From Petunia secreta (Eukaryota > Streptophyta > Magnoliopsida > Solanales > Solanaceae), in contig JARKIP010000017.1 of NCBI GenBank assembly GCA_029990175.1, positions 10,186,001-10,250,000 on the forward strand: a DNA stretch of 64,000 bases, in the 5' to 3' direction. This document shows positions 12,227 through 23,456 of the stretch, piece after piece. Each line of letters opens with the position of its first letter. Within the stretch, counting starts at the first letter, position 1. The notes under the pieces are model-generated. The model was not told where the DNA came from. It ran no database searches and saw nothing but the letters and a program-made list of their open reading frames with translations. The translations under genes were made by a program, and so were the position numbers.

Positions 12227-13025
12227 TGATGCAATCTAAAATAGGCAGAAGCAACAAACGATATGAAAATGCGGAAACGATAAAGATAATGATAAAAACG
12301 AGACGAGACTCGAACGATTACCTAAGTAGCAACGAGGAACTTGTCTCGCTACACCTCAGGTGAATGTCAAGGAATCACCTACGCTCTGCAACTATCCTCA
12401 AGAGATACTCGACCCTTGCAAATAGAATGATCAAAGATGGATGAAGTTCAAATTGGATTCCACCAATTGAATTCAAGTTCCCAACAAGGGTTCAAAGAGA
12501 GCATAGCTCAAGTTTCATCAATATTCAAGATTCTGTAATGAATAAAATGGCTAAGTGTTCTATTTATAGAACATTCTAAGACTAAAGTGAAATGACTAAA
12601 ATAGCCCTCAATTAAGTTAAAACATTATACAACACTTGAGGGCAAAATAGAAAGTTCACAACAAAAATCAAGTCTTCAGCGTTGTGGGGCGGAGCGCCCA
12701 AAAGGGGGGCGGAGCGCCTGCCCTTGGCCTTCTTTGGAAAGCCTACTGGGGTGGGCGGAGCACCCCAAATTGAGGCGGAGCGCCTTGAAGTCAAGTGGTC
12801 GAGGCGGGGCGCCCAGCTGGTGGGCGGAGCGCCTCACTAGGCAGCCTCTTGGGCGGACCGCCTAGGTGTTTAGGCGGACCGCCTGAATGCCTGGGAGGTG
12901 CGCCTAAGAGCCTCTCCGCTTGTTGCTTCTCCGGATCACTCCCAAAGCCCTCGGCTTCCCGTCCTTTTTATCCTTCAAGCTTGGCACTCATTGATTGGTA
13001 TCTTAGCTCGATTTGCCCCGCATCA
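12227..13025 (-). repeat. 3' LTR of element C
   Basis: It starts tgatgcaatc and ends ccccgcatca. It carries ggcggagcgcc/ggcggaccgcc units at about 12685-12905 and a - strand TATA box near 12560. Over the first 335 bases I count about 13 differences from the 5' copy, roughly 4%. Confidence 0.93.
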
Positions 13026-13060
13026 TCCTCCCCATCTTAAAAGGATTTCGTCCTCAAAAT
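13026..13060 (-). promoter_or_regulatory. Polypurine tract and conserved 3' context of element C
   Basis: On the - strand a purine run (aagatggggagga) lies directly before the 3' LTR. It is preceded by 'gaggacgaaatcctttt', the same context as in B, D and E. This is the plus-strand DNA primer. Confidence 0.75.
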
Positions 13061-13126
13061 CAATCCATCAACGCCTACATGCAAAGACAAGCAAAAACGC
13101 AAAAATGTTCCTACTACAAGAGTAGG

Positions 13127-15646
13127 TTAGTGCCCAAAAGTGTGGAAAAACACACTCTTATGGTATAACCAAGTATCAATAGCAATAAAGAAGTTCATCT
13201 TCCCAAAGGAACTAGCAATTACTTGGTCCAACAAAGAAGTGCACCCAACACAAGAGAAAACAAAGAGACGAATAGGGTATGGCACATGCAAGATCACGCT
13301 ATTAAAATCCCTACGATCCCTAAGTTCAAGATTAGTACACCAAGACCTTCCACTACGCGAGTAGGCAAGTCCAACAAGAGTGAAGGCAAGTGATGCGGAA
13401 AATTCACTCTTGTGATAGAGCCAAGTATCAATACTAATCAAAGAGCTTATGTCTCCAAAGGAAACAACAAGTTCTTGGCTCCATAGTGACAAGCACTCAC
13501 TATCATAACAAGCAAGGAGATCAATAGGACATAGAGCATTCAAGATTAAGCGATCAAAGTTCCTATGACCCCTAAGCTCATGATCAACATACCAAACCTT
13601 CAATGCAATATTTTCAAAATGCGGCACAATGGTTTTGGCATGTTCAATTCTCAAAGTGTGGTTAACATATGGGATGGGATAGGCAAAGTAGTGCAATCCA
13701 CAATTAGCATCAAATTCCCCACTCCCCTTCTTAAAAGCTCTCATACTCACACTAAGAGATACCTCCTCACCTCTAATTTCATCCTCAAGACAACCCCCCT
13801 CACAAGGTAAACTCTTAAGGAAGGCATTATTAATGGCCTCTTCATCATCGTAACCCGAACCAACAAGAGTAGGGTCACTAGAAGAATCATCTACCTCACT
13901 CGAAGTTTCAAGTAAAGAGTTGTCTATGGGATCAAATCCCTCACACCACGGAGGTTCCAACTCATTCCTAACTCTAGCTCTATACAACTCACCACCACCA
14001 ATAAGGATACCCTCAAACAAAGGATTAGTAAAAGTACGCATCCCATTCTCAAGGTCAAGCAAAGGTGAGGTATCAAAGCTAGGTTCTTCGCTCTCACTTG
14101 AGGAGTCATCATAGACAACCTTGTCCAATTCATGCAATTTGGACTCCTCAAGGTCACCCTCATCCTTACTACGACACACAAATCCACCAAAATCAATTAT
14201 GTCAACAGGGGTAGAGTCACATAACTCATCTTCCCCTTTATCAAATATAGGTGGGGTGTCATAACAAGGGTCACAAGCAAGTTCAACTACTACACTTTCA
14301 CTAGAGAGAGGTCCTTTGAATACCGGGCTCACATCATGATGTGGCCTTTCATTCCTCTCTACTAGCGGTTCACATGCACACACTAGTTGACCATTAGACT
14401 CTTCACTAGTTGCAAGTTCAATAGGGGCATTACAAGCAACAACTAGCATTGAGTCTCCACAAGACAAGGGATTAACATGTTCATAAAAGGGTGAAGTAAC
14501 ACTTACATTTGAGTCACTCCCGTGAGCACTCACACCGCTTGAAGTGTCGCGTTCAATTCCTCCTTCATGAAACTCACAATGAAGATCTCCATCCTCTTGT
14601 CTCCCTTCCAAGGCAAACGGTTGAGGCACCAATAGCTTGCCTTCAAGAGTACCTACACATAAGCCAAAACAAGTAGAAGAAGAAGAAGATAAAACATGGT
14701 TAGAACAAAGGGTGTCCTCACTCTCATTTTGTATTTCCTCTCCTCTCCCCTCTTTCATTTTTATCTCAAGGCCAAGTGTAGATTCGGGTGACAATTCACT
14801 CACGTCACTCCTCTCCTCCTTTTGTCTCTCATGTGAAGTGGAGTGACTTTCACTTCCAACTAGCAAGGTCATGACCATAAGATTGTTGGTCCCGGGCTCA
14901 AGGACCATGGGTGACTTGGTTTTAGCCGCTTCCCTCAACTCCCTCATAATCTTATAGTCATTACTTACTTGCTTCGGTGTCAAGGGCCTAAGCACATATT
15001 TTCTAGAACCATGCAAGACCGTATAAGAGTTGGTTCTACCATCATGCACTACGCTCCGATCATATTGCCATGGCCTCCCAAACAAGAGATGGCAAGCTTG
15101 CATAGGTACTACATCAAACATTACCTTATCTCGATAATTTCCAATACTACACTCAATCAAAGCTCGCTTCACCACCCTCAACTCTCCACACTCACTCAAC
15201 CATTATAAGCGGTAGGGATGTGGATGTTTTATAGTAGGCAATTGCAATTGGGAAATCAAGGTCTCACTCACTATGTTAGCGTAATTTCCTGAATCAATGA
15301 TCATTGAGCACACTTGTCCCATCACACGACACCTAGCATGGAAGAGATTCTCCCTTTGCACATGCTCCGACTCTTCATGACTCATGGCACCCAAACTCTT
15401 CCGTACCACAAGTGTCATTTTAAGCTCATCGTCTTGCTCACCTTCACCTTGGGGAATGCCCAAGTTGTGGGGAATGCCCAATGGTTGGGGATTGCCCAAC
15501 ACTTCATCACTAGTACCTCCTTCGATACCCCTTTGGACACTCGGGGTCCATCCCTCTTTGAGGTGATCAAACCTCGAGCTTATGGATCTCACCTCGGCCA
15601 AGAGGTAGGACAAAGTGCTTACCGGTACCTTAATGGTATCGTACAC
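13127..15646 (-). pseudogene. Long ORF of element C: retropepsin plus unknown conserved domain
   Basis: About 840 codons with one in-frame stop (TAA at about 15200, a Gln codon in the related F gene). The N-terminus has 'LLAEVRSISSRFDHL', like the start of F's gag. Next is a retropepsin-like domain with an intact D-S-G motif ('CSMIIDSGNYANIV', about 15275-15310) and 'FDVVPMQACHLLFGRPW'. The rest is new to me: an acidic Ser-rich linker, 'CDPCYDTPPIFDKGEDEL' (about 14225-14290), 'NELEPPW', 'FKKGSGEFDANCGLHYFAY', then a C-terminal module ending 'IDTWLYHKS'. That module occurs twice in tandem here (about 13440-13560 and 13140-13330). The same domain order occurs in D and E. Its function is unknown. 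Confidence 0.8.
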
Positions 15647-15649
15647 GTC

Positions 15650-16812
15650 TCCGGCTATGTACCTATATAAATCAAAGACAAGAAAGAAGTTAGAGTAAAA
15701 ACCTCACTCGCTCCCTCACTTTTGAATGTCACTCGGTACACTCGTTTAGTGGTGGGGTATTTATCACTCAAACTTGATTCAATGGCTTCCTCGTAGTTGA
15801 ACAACCTCCTCGATAACCAACCAAGTTCACAAGAACCAAATACTCTTCGAGAAGAGTGGAGTTGATGGGACTCGATGAATGCTAGGCTATTTAGGTGAGC
15901 ACTTGAAGAAAAACCAAACTAAGAGTCTTCTTTGAGGTCTACTCTCCTCTAGGCATGAAGATCCTAAACGCTAAATGAACTAGTACTAATTGAGTAGGAG
16001 TGTTACTCTCAAAGTACTAGCCGGAAGCAACGGAAACCAAACAAACACGAAAGCCCACGAAAAGAACCAACCCGAACCCTTCAGGACACTGGGCGGTCCG
16101 CCTGGTCAGTGGGGCTGTCCGCCTGGTTTTGGCCAACTTTCAGCAGTGGGAAGGGGTGGGCGGAGCGCCTGGGTCTGGGCGGTCCGCCTAGACCTGGGGC
16201 TTCAGCTTTTCCCAAACGCGATTTGGTCATTTTTGCACCCAAAAGTCCAATGTTTTCAAGTTTTTTTGCACCGTTGATGATACCCAAAGTTGTTATATCC
16301 TATAACCAACAAACCCCAATGGTTTAATCCAACAATCAACCAAAAACAAGTTTGTTTCAAGAATTCGGAGCAAGTTCATCAAGAAATTTCAAAATTTTCA
16401 AGATTCAAAAGTTTTGATTTACAGTCCGCAACTCCGAATGATGTTATGGGGAAATCAAAATGACGGGTTAACTATATAGAATAATCCCCGATACCAAACA
16501 TCCAAGAATTCATAACAACAAACAAGTTCTAGCAAATTTTGTGAATTCTTCAACTTTGAGATTGGATTTTCAAGAATTTGATTCACAACTCCAAAACATG
16601 TTTGTTGGTATCCAATTGTCGAGAATACGTAGACAAACAATCCCCGATAATTAAAACCAACAAAATCGCAACAACGAACGATTTCTAGCAATTTTTTTGT
16701 GTTTTCAAGTTTCTGGATTTTTTTGTTTTTCGTCAAATTTCAAGAACAAACAACACAATGATAACAACAACAAGAACAAGACCGAGGATTCATAAGAACG
16801 AAGCCTAGCCGT
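15650..16812 (-). other. 5' leader of element C
   Basis: Non-coding sequence between primer site and ORF. At 16085-16195 it carries units related to those in this element's LTR (ggcggtccgcc, ggcggagcgcc), placed just after 'cttcag'. The part from 16200 to 16800 is AT-rich with no gene. Confidence 0.75.
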
Positions 16813-16824
16813 GCTCTGATACCA
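16813..16824 (-). promoter_or_regulatory. Primer-binding site (tRNA-Met), element C
   Basis: gctctgatacca on the + strand, i.e. tggtatcagagc on the - strand, two bases from the LTR edge at 16827. Confidence 0.9.
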
Positions 16825-16826
16825 AC

Positions 16827-17624
16827 TGATGCAATCTAAAATAGGCGGAAGCAACAAACGATATGAAAATGTGGAAACGATAAAGATAACGATAAAAACG
16901 AGACGAGACGAGAACGATTACCTAAGTAGCAACGAGGAACTTGTCCGCTACACCTCGGGTGAATGTCAAGGAATCACCTACACTATGCAACTATCCTCAA
17001 GAGATACTCGACCCTTGCAAATAGAATGATCAAAGATGGATGAAGTTCAAATTGGATTCCACCAATTGAATTCAAGTTCCCAACAAGGGTTCAAAAAGAG
17101 GATAGCTCAACTTTCATCAATATTCAAGATTGTGTAATGAATAAAATGGCTAAGTGTTCTATTTATAGAACATTCTAAGACTAAAGTGAAATGACTAAAA
17201 TAGCCCTCAACCAAGTTAAAACATTATACAACACTTGAGGGCAAAATAGGAAGTTCACAACAAAAATCATGTCTTCAGCGTTGTGGGGCGGAGCGCCCAA
17301 AAGGGGGGCGGAGCGCCTGCCCTTGGCCTTCTTTGGAAAGCCTACTGGGGTGGGTGGAGCGCCCCAAATGGAGGCGGAGTGCCTGGCAGTCAAGTGGTGG
17401 AGGCGGGGCGCCCAGCTGGTGGGCGGAGCGCCTCACTGGGCAGCTTCTTGGGCGGACCGCCTAGGTGTTTGGGCGGACCGCCTGAATGCCTGGGAGGTGC
17501 GCCTAAGAGCCTCTCCGCTTGTTGCTTTTCCGTATCGCTCCCAAAGCCCGCGGCTTCTCGTCCTTTTTCTCCTTCAAGCTTGGCACTCGTTGATTGGTAT
17601 CTTAGCTCGATTTTCCCCGCATCA
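16827..17624 (-). repeat. 5' LTR of element C
   Basis: It matches 12227-13025 nearly throughout, with the same ggcggagcgcc array (17285-17510) and - strand TATA box (near 17160). Open frames across the array are products of the GC-rich repeat, not genes. Confidence 0.93.
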
Positions 17625-17629
17625 ATACC

Positions 17630-18182
17630 TTTGCGCACTAGGCAAATGAATAGTTTGTTGCAATCATTCCCTTTCAAAAGCTCACCCAGTTGCATCATGG
17701 CACAAATGCTACCGGTAGAAGATAGTGGAGTCACCACAAAGCTCTCGGCCAAAGGTCTAGTCTCAACAACCGATTTAGCCTTTGCCGCTTCTGTCAACTC
17801 CCTCATGCGCCTATAATCTTCACTTACTTGCTTGGGCAACAAGGGTATGAGCACAAACTTCTTCCCTTCATGCTTGACCGTATAGGTGTTGCCACGGGCC
17901 ATCATGCACCACATTTCGATCAAATTGCCATGGCCTACCAAAAAAGAGATGGCAAGCTTGCATAGGCACCACATCAAACATACGCTCGTCTTGGTAGTTC
18001 CCAATCTTGAACTTTATCAAGACTTGTTTCACCACCTTCAACTCCCCACTCTCTCTGAGCCATTGTAATCGGTAGGAGTTAGGGTGTTTCAAAGTGGGAA
18101 ACTTCAATTGGGAGACCAAATTTTGGCTCACCACATTGGCACAACTTCCCGAGTCTATTATCATTGAGCACACTTGCCCCAT
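17630..18182 (-). pseudogene. Retropepsin region of element B
   Basis: Aspartic protease of B. The active-site motif D-S-G is intact in 'CSMIIDSGSCANVV' (about 18155), followed by 'LVSQLKFPTLKHPNSYRL' and 'FDVVPMQACHLFFGRPWQ'. A frameshift near 17880-18000 shifts the following linker. The frame reaches the C insertion at 17624 in 'FICLVRKG' and resumes beyond it at 12226. Confidence 0.85.
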
Positions 18183-19736
18183 GACTCGGCATCTAGCATG
18201 GAAGAGGTTTTCTTTTGCACATTTTCACTCTCCTCTACAAGCATGGCACTTAAGCTTCTCCTAACAATAAGGAACATGTTAGGGTCATCTCCTTCCTCTT
18301 CCTCACCTTCCTCAACTAACTCTCTCTCCTCCACTTCCTCATCATCCGGCTCACTATCTTGTTCATACACCAAATCACCTACCACAATCATGGTCTTTCG
18401 AGTAGGACAATCTCTAGAAAAATGACCATACCCTTTGCACTTATAGGATTGAGTAGAAGTAGAAGCAGGATTGCTCAAGTGAGTTTTAGAATTACCTCCC
18501 GCATGTGGTGTAGACTTCTCATACGGCTTCTTCACATCTCTACTAGCACTTGCACCACTTGCACTTGGAGAATTGGCAATTGGAGTCTTCCACTCCTTTG
18601 GTTTGCTCATGGGAGTCGGAGTGTTGCTCTTGTAGCGGGTGGTCTTCTCGTCCTTGAGCCATTTCTCAGCTTCAAGTGCATTTTCAAAGGCATCTTGAAG
18701 TTAGTGTGAAGCATGCCACCTCAATTGAGAGGCTAGACCATAGTTCAAGCCATTCTTGAAACGGATCACGACTTGTTCTACATCTTCGGTATCCATATCC
18801 AAAGCCATCCGGATCTTCTCAAAGTCATCATAGTACTCATGAACCGTCTTCACACCTTGCTTTAGTTCATAAATCTTCTTAAGTTGCTCTTGACGATACC
18901 TTGGAGTCACATTCTTGGTATCTATGAGACCTTTAAATTCATCCCTAAGTCACATTCATATGCAACCCCATCCTTCTTCTTGACCTCTTCATAGACTCCC
19001 ACCAAGTAGAAGCATAGGTCTCAAATTTTGAAATAGCATAGGTGCCTTTCTTCTCCTCAGTCATGTCATTTGTGTCGAACACTCTCTCCATGAGTAGTTT
19101 CCATTCCATGTATTTTTCCCGATCACAAGTTCCATTGAAGGTAGGAAGATTAAGCTTAACACTATTGAGATTATTGTTGTCACGATCTCCACAGTGAGGC
19201 TCCAGTTGGCCTCCATAGTGGTCATCATAAGCACCATAATCCCTCCTAATATTCCCTCCATCAAATCCCATGGGCGGCCCTCGATCTCGGCCTCTACCCC
19301 CATTCACATTCCGACTCCAATTCATTGCTCCCCTAGGTTGATAGTGAGCATCATACCCATAGGCATCATCACCATACTCGGCTTCCTCCCCTTCTTGAGC
19401 TTTATTAACTTACTCATGAGGTGGAACATATCGAACGGGTCTTGAAAGTGGAGCATTTCCTTGGAGATTACCCAAGTTGTGGGGAATGCCCACTTGTTGG
19501 GGATTGCCCAACACACGCTCTTGTGGAGCCACATCATTCTTTAGCTTATACTTCTTGGCTATCTCCGCAAAGTGTCCGGGAGTCATAGGAGTGCTAAGAC
19601 TTGTGCCTTCTCCGGATTCAAGTGGGACGCTCGAGGTCCTTCTTTCAACGGTCTCAAGTCTCAAGTTTATGTCCTCCAACTTGGACATGATAGTAGCCAA
19701 GGCACTTTTAACGGAGTCATCCCCTTCGTTCGCCAT
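18161..19736 (-). pseudogene. gag: gag of element B
   Basis: Capsid/nucleocapsid precursor. The start chosen is the Met at 19736 ('MANEGDDSVKSALATI'), which matches the start of F's gag. Order: a short coil (19736-19600); a Gly/Arg-rich stretch with 'GRGRDRGPPMGF'; the capsid domain with 'LPTFNGTCDREKYMEW', 'AISKFETYASTWW' and 'YRQEQLKKIYELKQGVKTVHEYYDDF' (cited in parts); then a nucleocapsid with 'YKCKGYGHFSRDC', whose first knuckle Cys is replaced by Ser. Stops or frameshifts near 19410, 18945, 18700 and 18610 break it. Confidence 0.85.
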
Positions 19737-19739
19737 TGT

Positions 19740-20818
19740 ACCTACAAAATGAACAAACGTTAGTGAAATCACCTCTCTCACACCCTCACTTTGTATGACA
19801 CTCGGTTCACTCGTTTAGTGGTGGTGGATATTTTACTCAACTTGAATCTAGAAGTCAAGTGTCCTCCGAGGTGAGTGGAGTTTATGTGACTCGATGGACG
19901 CTAGCTCTTTAAAGTGAGGACTTGAGTCAAAAGATTCTACGAGTCTTCTTGGAGTTTTACTCTCCAAACTAGGCACGCGTTGCCTAAAAGCTCAATGGAC
20001 TAGTACCAATTAAGTAGGAAAGAGATGTTATGCAAGCTAAGAAACAAGAGAACCTAGGAAAAACTACCCAAACCACACCTTCAGCAAAGTAGGCGGAGCT
20101 CCTCAAAATCAACAAGTGGAAAATTCAGGCGGAGCGCCCGGGCATCGGGCGAAGTGCCTAGAATTCGGGCTTCAGCTTTTCCAACAACTTTTTTTTTTCA
20201 ATTTCAACCCAAATTTTGGATCGGATTCACCATGTTTTGCCAAAATTCAAGGTACCCAAAGTTGTATAAGGTTATTCCCTACAAACCCCAATGATTTTCA
20301 TCCACAAACACCCAACAATCAATGCACAATCATCGTTCAAAGTTTCAAAGTTAGGGTTCAAAAAAGGTTTAGATTCTTCAATTTTGGTGTTATACAACTC
20401 CAAATCTCAAGAAATTGGTACCAAATCGTTGGGTTTTCAATCTAGAACAAACCCCAATATCAATTTCACACCCAAATAATCAATCAGCTCAAGAATCAAG
20501 TCATGAACTCAAGAACAAGGGTTTTTCAAAAGGGTTTAAAATTTTGTGATTCAAATCTTCAAAAATCCGTAATTCCACTTCAAATCACGTGTTTTAGGTA
20601 CCAAAATAATGAGTTTTCTACAAGGATCAATCTCCAATAACACCCATATCAAGATTCAATCACACCAACAAGATATGTCAAATTTTTGGATTTTCAACTT
20701 TTTCAATATTTTTGTATTTTCTTCTTTCCAATAACTTCAAACACAAGAAAATAAAGAGAAAATAAACTAGGCACGATGAACAAGGATCGAGGGTTTGTAG
20801 AAATAAATTCCGAGCCTT
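19740..20818 (-). other. 5' leader of element B
   Basis: Untranslated leader. Units similar to the LTR motif appear at 20088-20160 (ggcggagctcc, ggcggagcgcc), again just downstream of 'cttcag'. The remainder is AT-rich with no gene. Confidence 0.75.
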
Positions 20819-20830
20819 GCACTGATACCA
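20819..20830 (-). promoter_or_regulatory. Primer-binding site (tRNA-Met), element B
   Basis: gcactgatacca on the + strand; one mismatch to the usual gctctgatacca. Confidence 0.85.
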
Positions 20831-20833
20831 AAT

Positions 20834-21562
20834 TGATAAGGTTAAAAAACGGACACGAAAAACGATAGGAGTGAGACTAGTCTCGAACTCCCTTCGAGGT
20901 ATCCACGAGGAACTAAGTCTCGTGAAACCCTCGATTCAGGTCAAGAGTTGCCTACACTATGCAACTACCCTCGAGCCACACCTGGGTCTCACAAATAGAA
21001 TGATCGGGTTGGATTGAGGGTCAACTAGATCCATTAGAAAATTCAAGCCCAAAAAAGAAAGGTTTCATTCAACAATAAAGAGCATTGCTCTCATGTTCTT
21101 CAATATTCAAAATAGACTAAGTGTAAAATAAGCTAAACTTGGGTATTTATAGTGTTTTACCAAGCTTTGACAAAGGTTTAAAATGCCCTACTCGTTAGGC
21201 TTAAGTAGATAGACCACACTGGGCCAAAAAAGTAAAAGAACAACCAAATTCTCGCCCCTTCAGCGTTTGGGCGGAGCGCCCATCTCCTGGACGGAGTGCC
21301 TGCATTTTGGACCAGCGGACTTGGCTGGGCGGAGCGCCCGGCTCTTGGGCGGAGCGCTCAACTCCCTAGCTCCCAGGGTAGAGCGCCTAGGCCTCAGGCG
21401 GAGCGCAAGGGTCTTCTGGGGGGCGCCTGGCTTGTGATTATCCAGAACATCTTCCAATTGCTTCCATCTTCGAGTCCTTTCCTCTCCAAGTGTAAATGCA
21501 CCTCTTGGACCTCCTTGGCTTGACTCCATATGAATGGTCTCATGGTGGTTTGCCCCTTATCA
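20834..21562 (-). repeat. 5' LTR of element B
   Basis: 729 bp, TGATAAGG...CCTTATCA. It holds the ggcggagcgcc array at 21268-21430 and a - strand TATA box near 21142-21155. It is the undeleted copy of the pair. Confidence 0.92.
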
Positions 21563-21567
21563 GGGTT

Positions 21568-21912
21568 ATGTCATTTACTGTGACGCTTCTCGAATCGGTC
21601 TTGGTTGTGTATTAATGCAGCACGGAAGAATAATTGCTTATGCTTCCAGGCAGCTGAAAAAGCACGAGCAGAACTACCCTACTCATGATTTGGAGACATT
21701 ATTTGTACGGAATTCATGTTGATAATTACATAGACCACAAGCGCCTCCAGTATGTATTTAAGCAGAAGAAGATAAACCTACCACAAAGGCGGTGGCTAGA
21801 GTTGCTGAAGGACTATGACGTGGACATTCTTTATCATTCAGGTAAACCAAATGTTGTTGCTGATGCCCTTAGTCGTAAGTTTATGGGTAGTCTATCTTAT
21901 TTACAACCATAA
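21568..21912 (+). pseudogene. pol: RNase H of element A
   Basis: RNA-strand degradation domain of pol. It opens with 'YVIYCDASRIGLGCVLMQ', which carries the first catalytic Asp, then 'IIAYASRQLKKHEQNYPTHD' and 'VDILYHSGKPNVVADALSRK', where the last Asp of the family lies. A frame change near 21715 (after 'LFVRNSC') separates the two parts. It is the direct continuation of the RT cut at 8894. Confidence 0.88.
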
Positions 21913-21951
21913 AAAAGAGAGTTAGCTCGTGCAATCCACCAGTTAGCCAGC

Positions 21952-23456
21952 ATGGGAGTCAGATTAATAGATTGGGAGGACACAGGAGTTACAGTTCAAA
22001 ACGCATCCACTACTTGCCTAGTGACAGAAGTAAAACAACGCCAGTATGAGGATCCAGTTCTAGTTGAATACAGACAGATAGCCAAAAGAAAATCGAAATC
22101 ACCATACAGGGTTACTAGTGACGGGGTTCTCATGTATAAAGATAGAATTTGTGTTCTTGATGTTGAAGATTTTCGTGGACAGATTATGATAGAGGCATAT
22201 TATTCTAGATACACTGTTCATCCAGGTTCTACTAAGATGTACCATGATCTTAAGGAGATTTACTGGTGGGACGGAATGAAGCGTGACATAGCAGAATTTG
22301 TGGCTCAGTGTCCTAACTGCCAGCAGGCTAAAATGTAGCATCGAAAATCTAGTGGCTTATTGCAGGAAATAGAGATTACATCATGGAAATAGGAGGCAGT
22401 GAATATGGACTTCATTACAAGCTTACCCCGTATGCAAAGCAGGTATGACTCTATCTGGGTTATAGTTGACAGGCTTACTAAATCAGTTCATTTCTTGTCT
22501 AGTAGAAGTACATATACAGCGGAGGATTATGCCAGATATTATATCAAAGAGATAGTGCGCCTGCATTGTATACCAGTATCTATCATTTCAGATAGGGGCG
22601 CACAGTTTACAGTTAATTTCTGGCGATCATTCCAGACAAGTTTAGGGACACAGGTGAATCGAAGTACAACATTTCATCCCTTGACAGATGGACAGGCTGA
22701 GCGGACCATACAGACGTTAGAAGATATGTTTAGAGCTTGTGTGTTAGATTTTGGAGGAAGCTGGAGTGAACATCTACCGTTGATAGAGTTTGCAAACAAT
22801 AATAGCTATCATTCTAGCATACAGATGGCGCCATATGAAGCTTTGTATGGGCGCAAATGCAGGTCTTCTATAGGATGGTTTGAGGTTGGTGAGTCGCATT
22901 TGATAGGTCTAGAGTTAATCCAGCAAGCAGTTGATAAAGTTAAGTTGATCAGGGAAAGTTTATTAGCAGCACAGAGCAGACAAAAGTCCTATGCAGATAA
23001 TCGGCATCGAGATTTAGAATTTCAGATTGGCGATTGGGTATTCCTGAAGGTATCGCCTATGAAAGGTGTTATGAGATTCGCCCAAAAGGGAAAGCTGAGC
23101 CCTAGATTCAATGGTCCATATCAGATTATCATACGATTTGGGTGTGTAGCCTACGAGTTAGACCTTCCAGCAGACCTTCATGAGGTACCTCCAGTAATCC
23201 ATGTTTTCATTCTCAGAAAATGTGTCGGATACCCTTCTAGAGTTTTACCAGTAGATGATGTTCAGATCACAGAGCAGTTGACTTATGAAGAGGTGTCAGT
23301 TGCAATTTTAGATAGGCAGTTTCGTCGACTAAGGACAAAAGACATTCCTTCAGTTAAGGTTATATGGCGAAGCAATAATGTAGAAGAAATGAATGCAAAG
23401 CTGAAAATGATATGAGAGCCAAATATCCACATCTCTTCACTACTTCAGGTATATAG
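21952..23456 (+). pseudogene. pol: Integrase and C-terminal domain of element A
   Basis: The zinc-binding N-terminus has 'VHPGSTKMYHDL' and 'CPNCQQAKM' (about 22210-22338); the usual first His is Tyr. The core from 22399 keeps D ('NMDFITSLP'), D ('SIISDRGAQF') and E ('LTDGQAERTIQT'). The C-terminus has 'SPRFNGPYQI' and 'RQFRRLRTKDIPSVKV'. In-frame stops at 22336 and 22390 and a frameshift near 23390 disable it. The intact-frame tail 'AKYPHLF' is readable up to 23456. Confidence 0.88.

Larger units (their letters stand above)
12227..17624 (-). mobile_element. Non-autonomous LTR retrotransposon C, inserted in B
   Basis: A complete 5398-bp element with perfect TSD atacc (12222-12226 and 17625-17629), LTRs of 799 and 798 bp, a tRNA-Met primer site and a polypurine tract. 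It has no gag capsid domain, RT, RNase H or integrase. Its single long frame keeps the coil-plus-retropepsin start seen in Ty3 elements B and F, then continues into a long conserved sequence I cannot assign. The LTR ends TGATGC...GCATCA, the primer site and the tract resemble B and F, which suggests it borrows enzymes from such elements. Confidence 0.92.
8895..21562 (-). mobile_element. Ty3/gypsy retrotransposon B, inserted in A, itself hit by C
   Basis: The LTR ends are an 8-bp perfect inverted pair, TGATAAGG...CCTTATCA. Flanks are gggct (8890-8894) and gggtt (21563-21567), a TSD with one change. The primer site lies next to the right LTR, so the element reads on the - strand. Without C it is about 7.3 kb and holds gag, protease, RT, RNase H and integrase in Ty3 order. 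The 3' LTR is 644 bp and the 5' LTR 729 bp. The difference is mainly an 80-90-bp deletion in the left copy near 8960. Confidence 0.93.
1840..23456 (+). mobile_element. Ty3/gypsy retrotransposon A, Tekay-like, twice interrupted
   Basis: This is one retrotransposon cut into three blocks: 1840-3778 (leader, gag, protease), 7844-8894 (RT) and 21563-23456 (RNase H, integrase, C-terminal domain). The hAT element and element B fill the gaps. The pol reading sense resumes cleanly after both insertions, which shows the pieces are one element. The FIDD polymerase motif, the integrase with a CPNC finger half and the 'RQFRRLRTKDIPSVKV' tail fit the chromovirus Tekay group. No 3' LTR is visible: pol ends near 23456 and unrelated sequence (H) begins at once. 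Stops and frameshifts make it inactive. Confidence 0.85.

Noticed and set aside
17269..17816. Open frames of 126 and 177 codons rich in Gly, Ala, Pro and Arg across an LTR
   Set aside because: They are translations of the GC-rich palindrome array in the LTR of C. The same happens at 9246-9476, 12795-13040, 21260-21529, 34425-34718, 39314-39761, 44223-44670 and 45003-45238. The arrays explain them.
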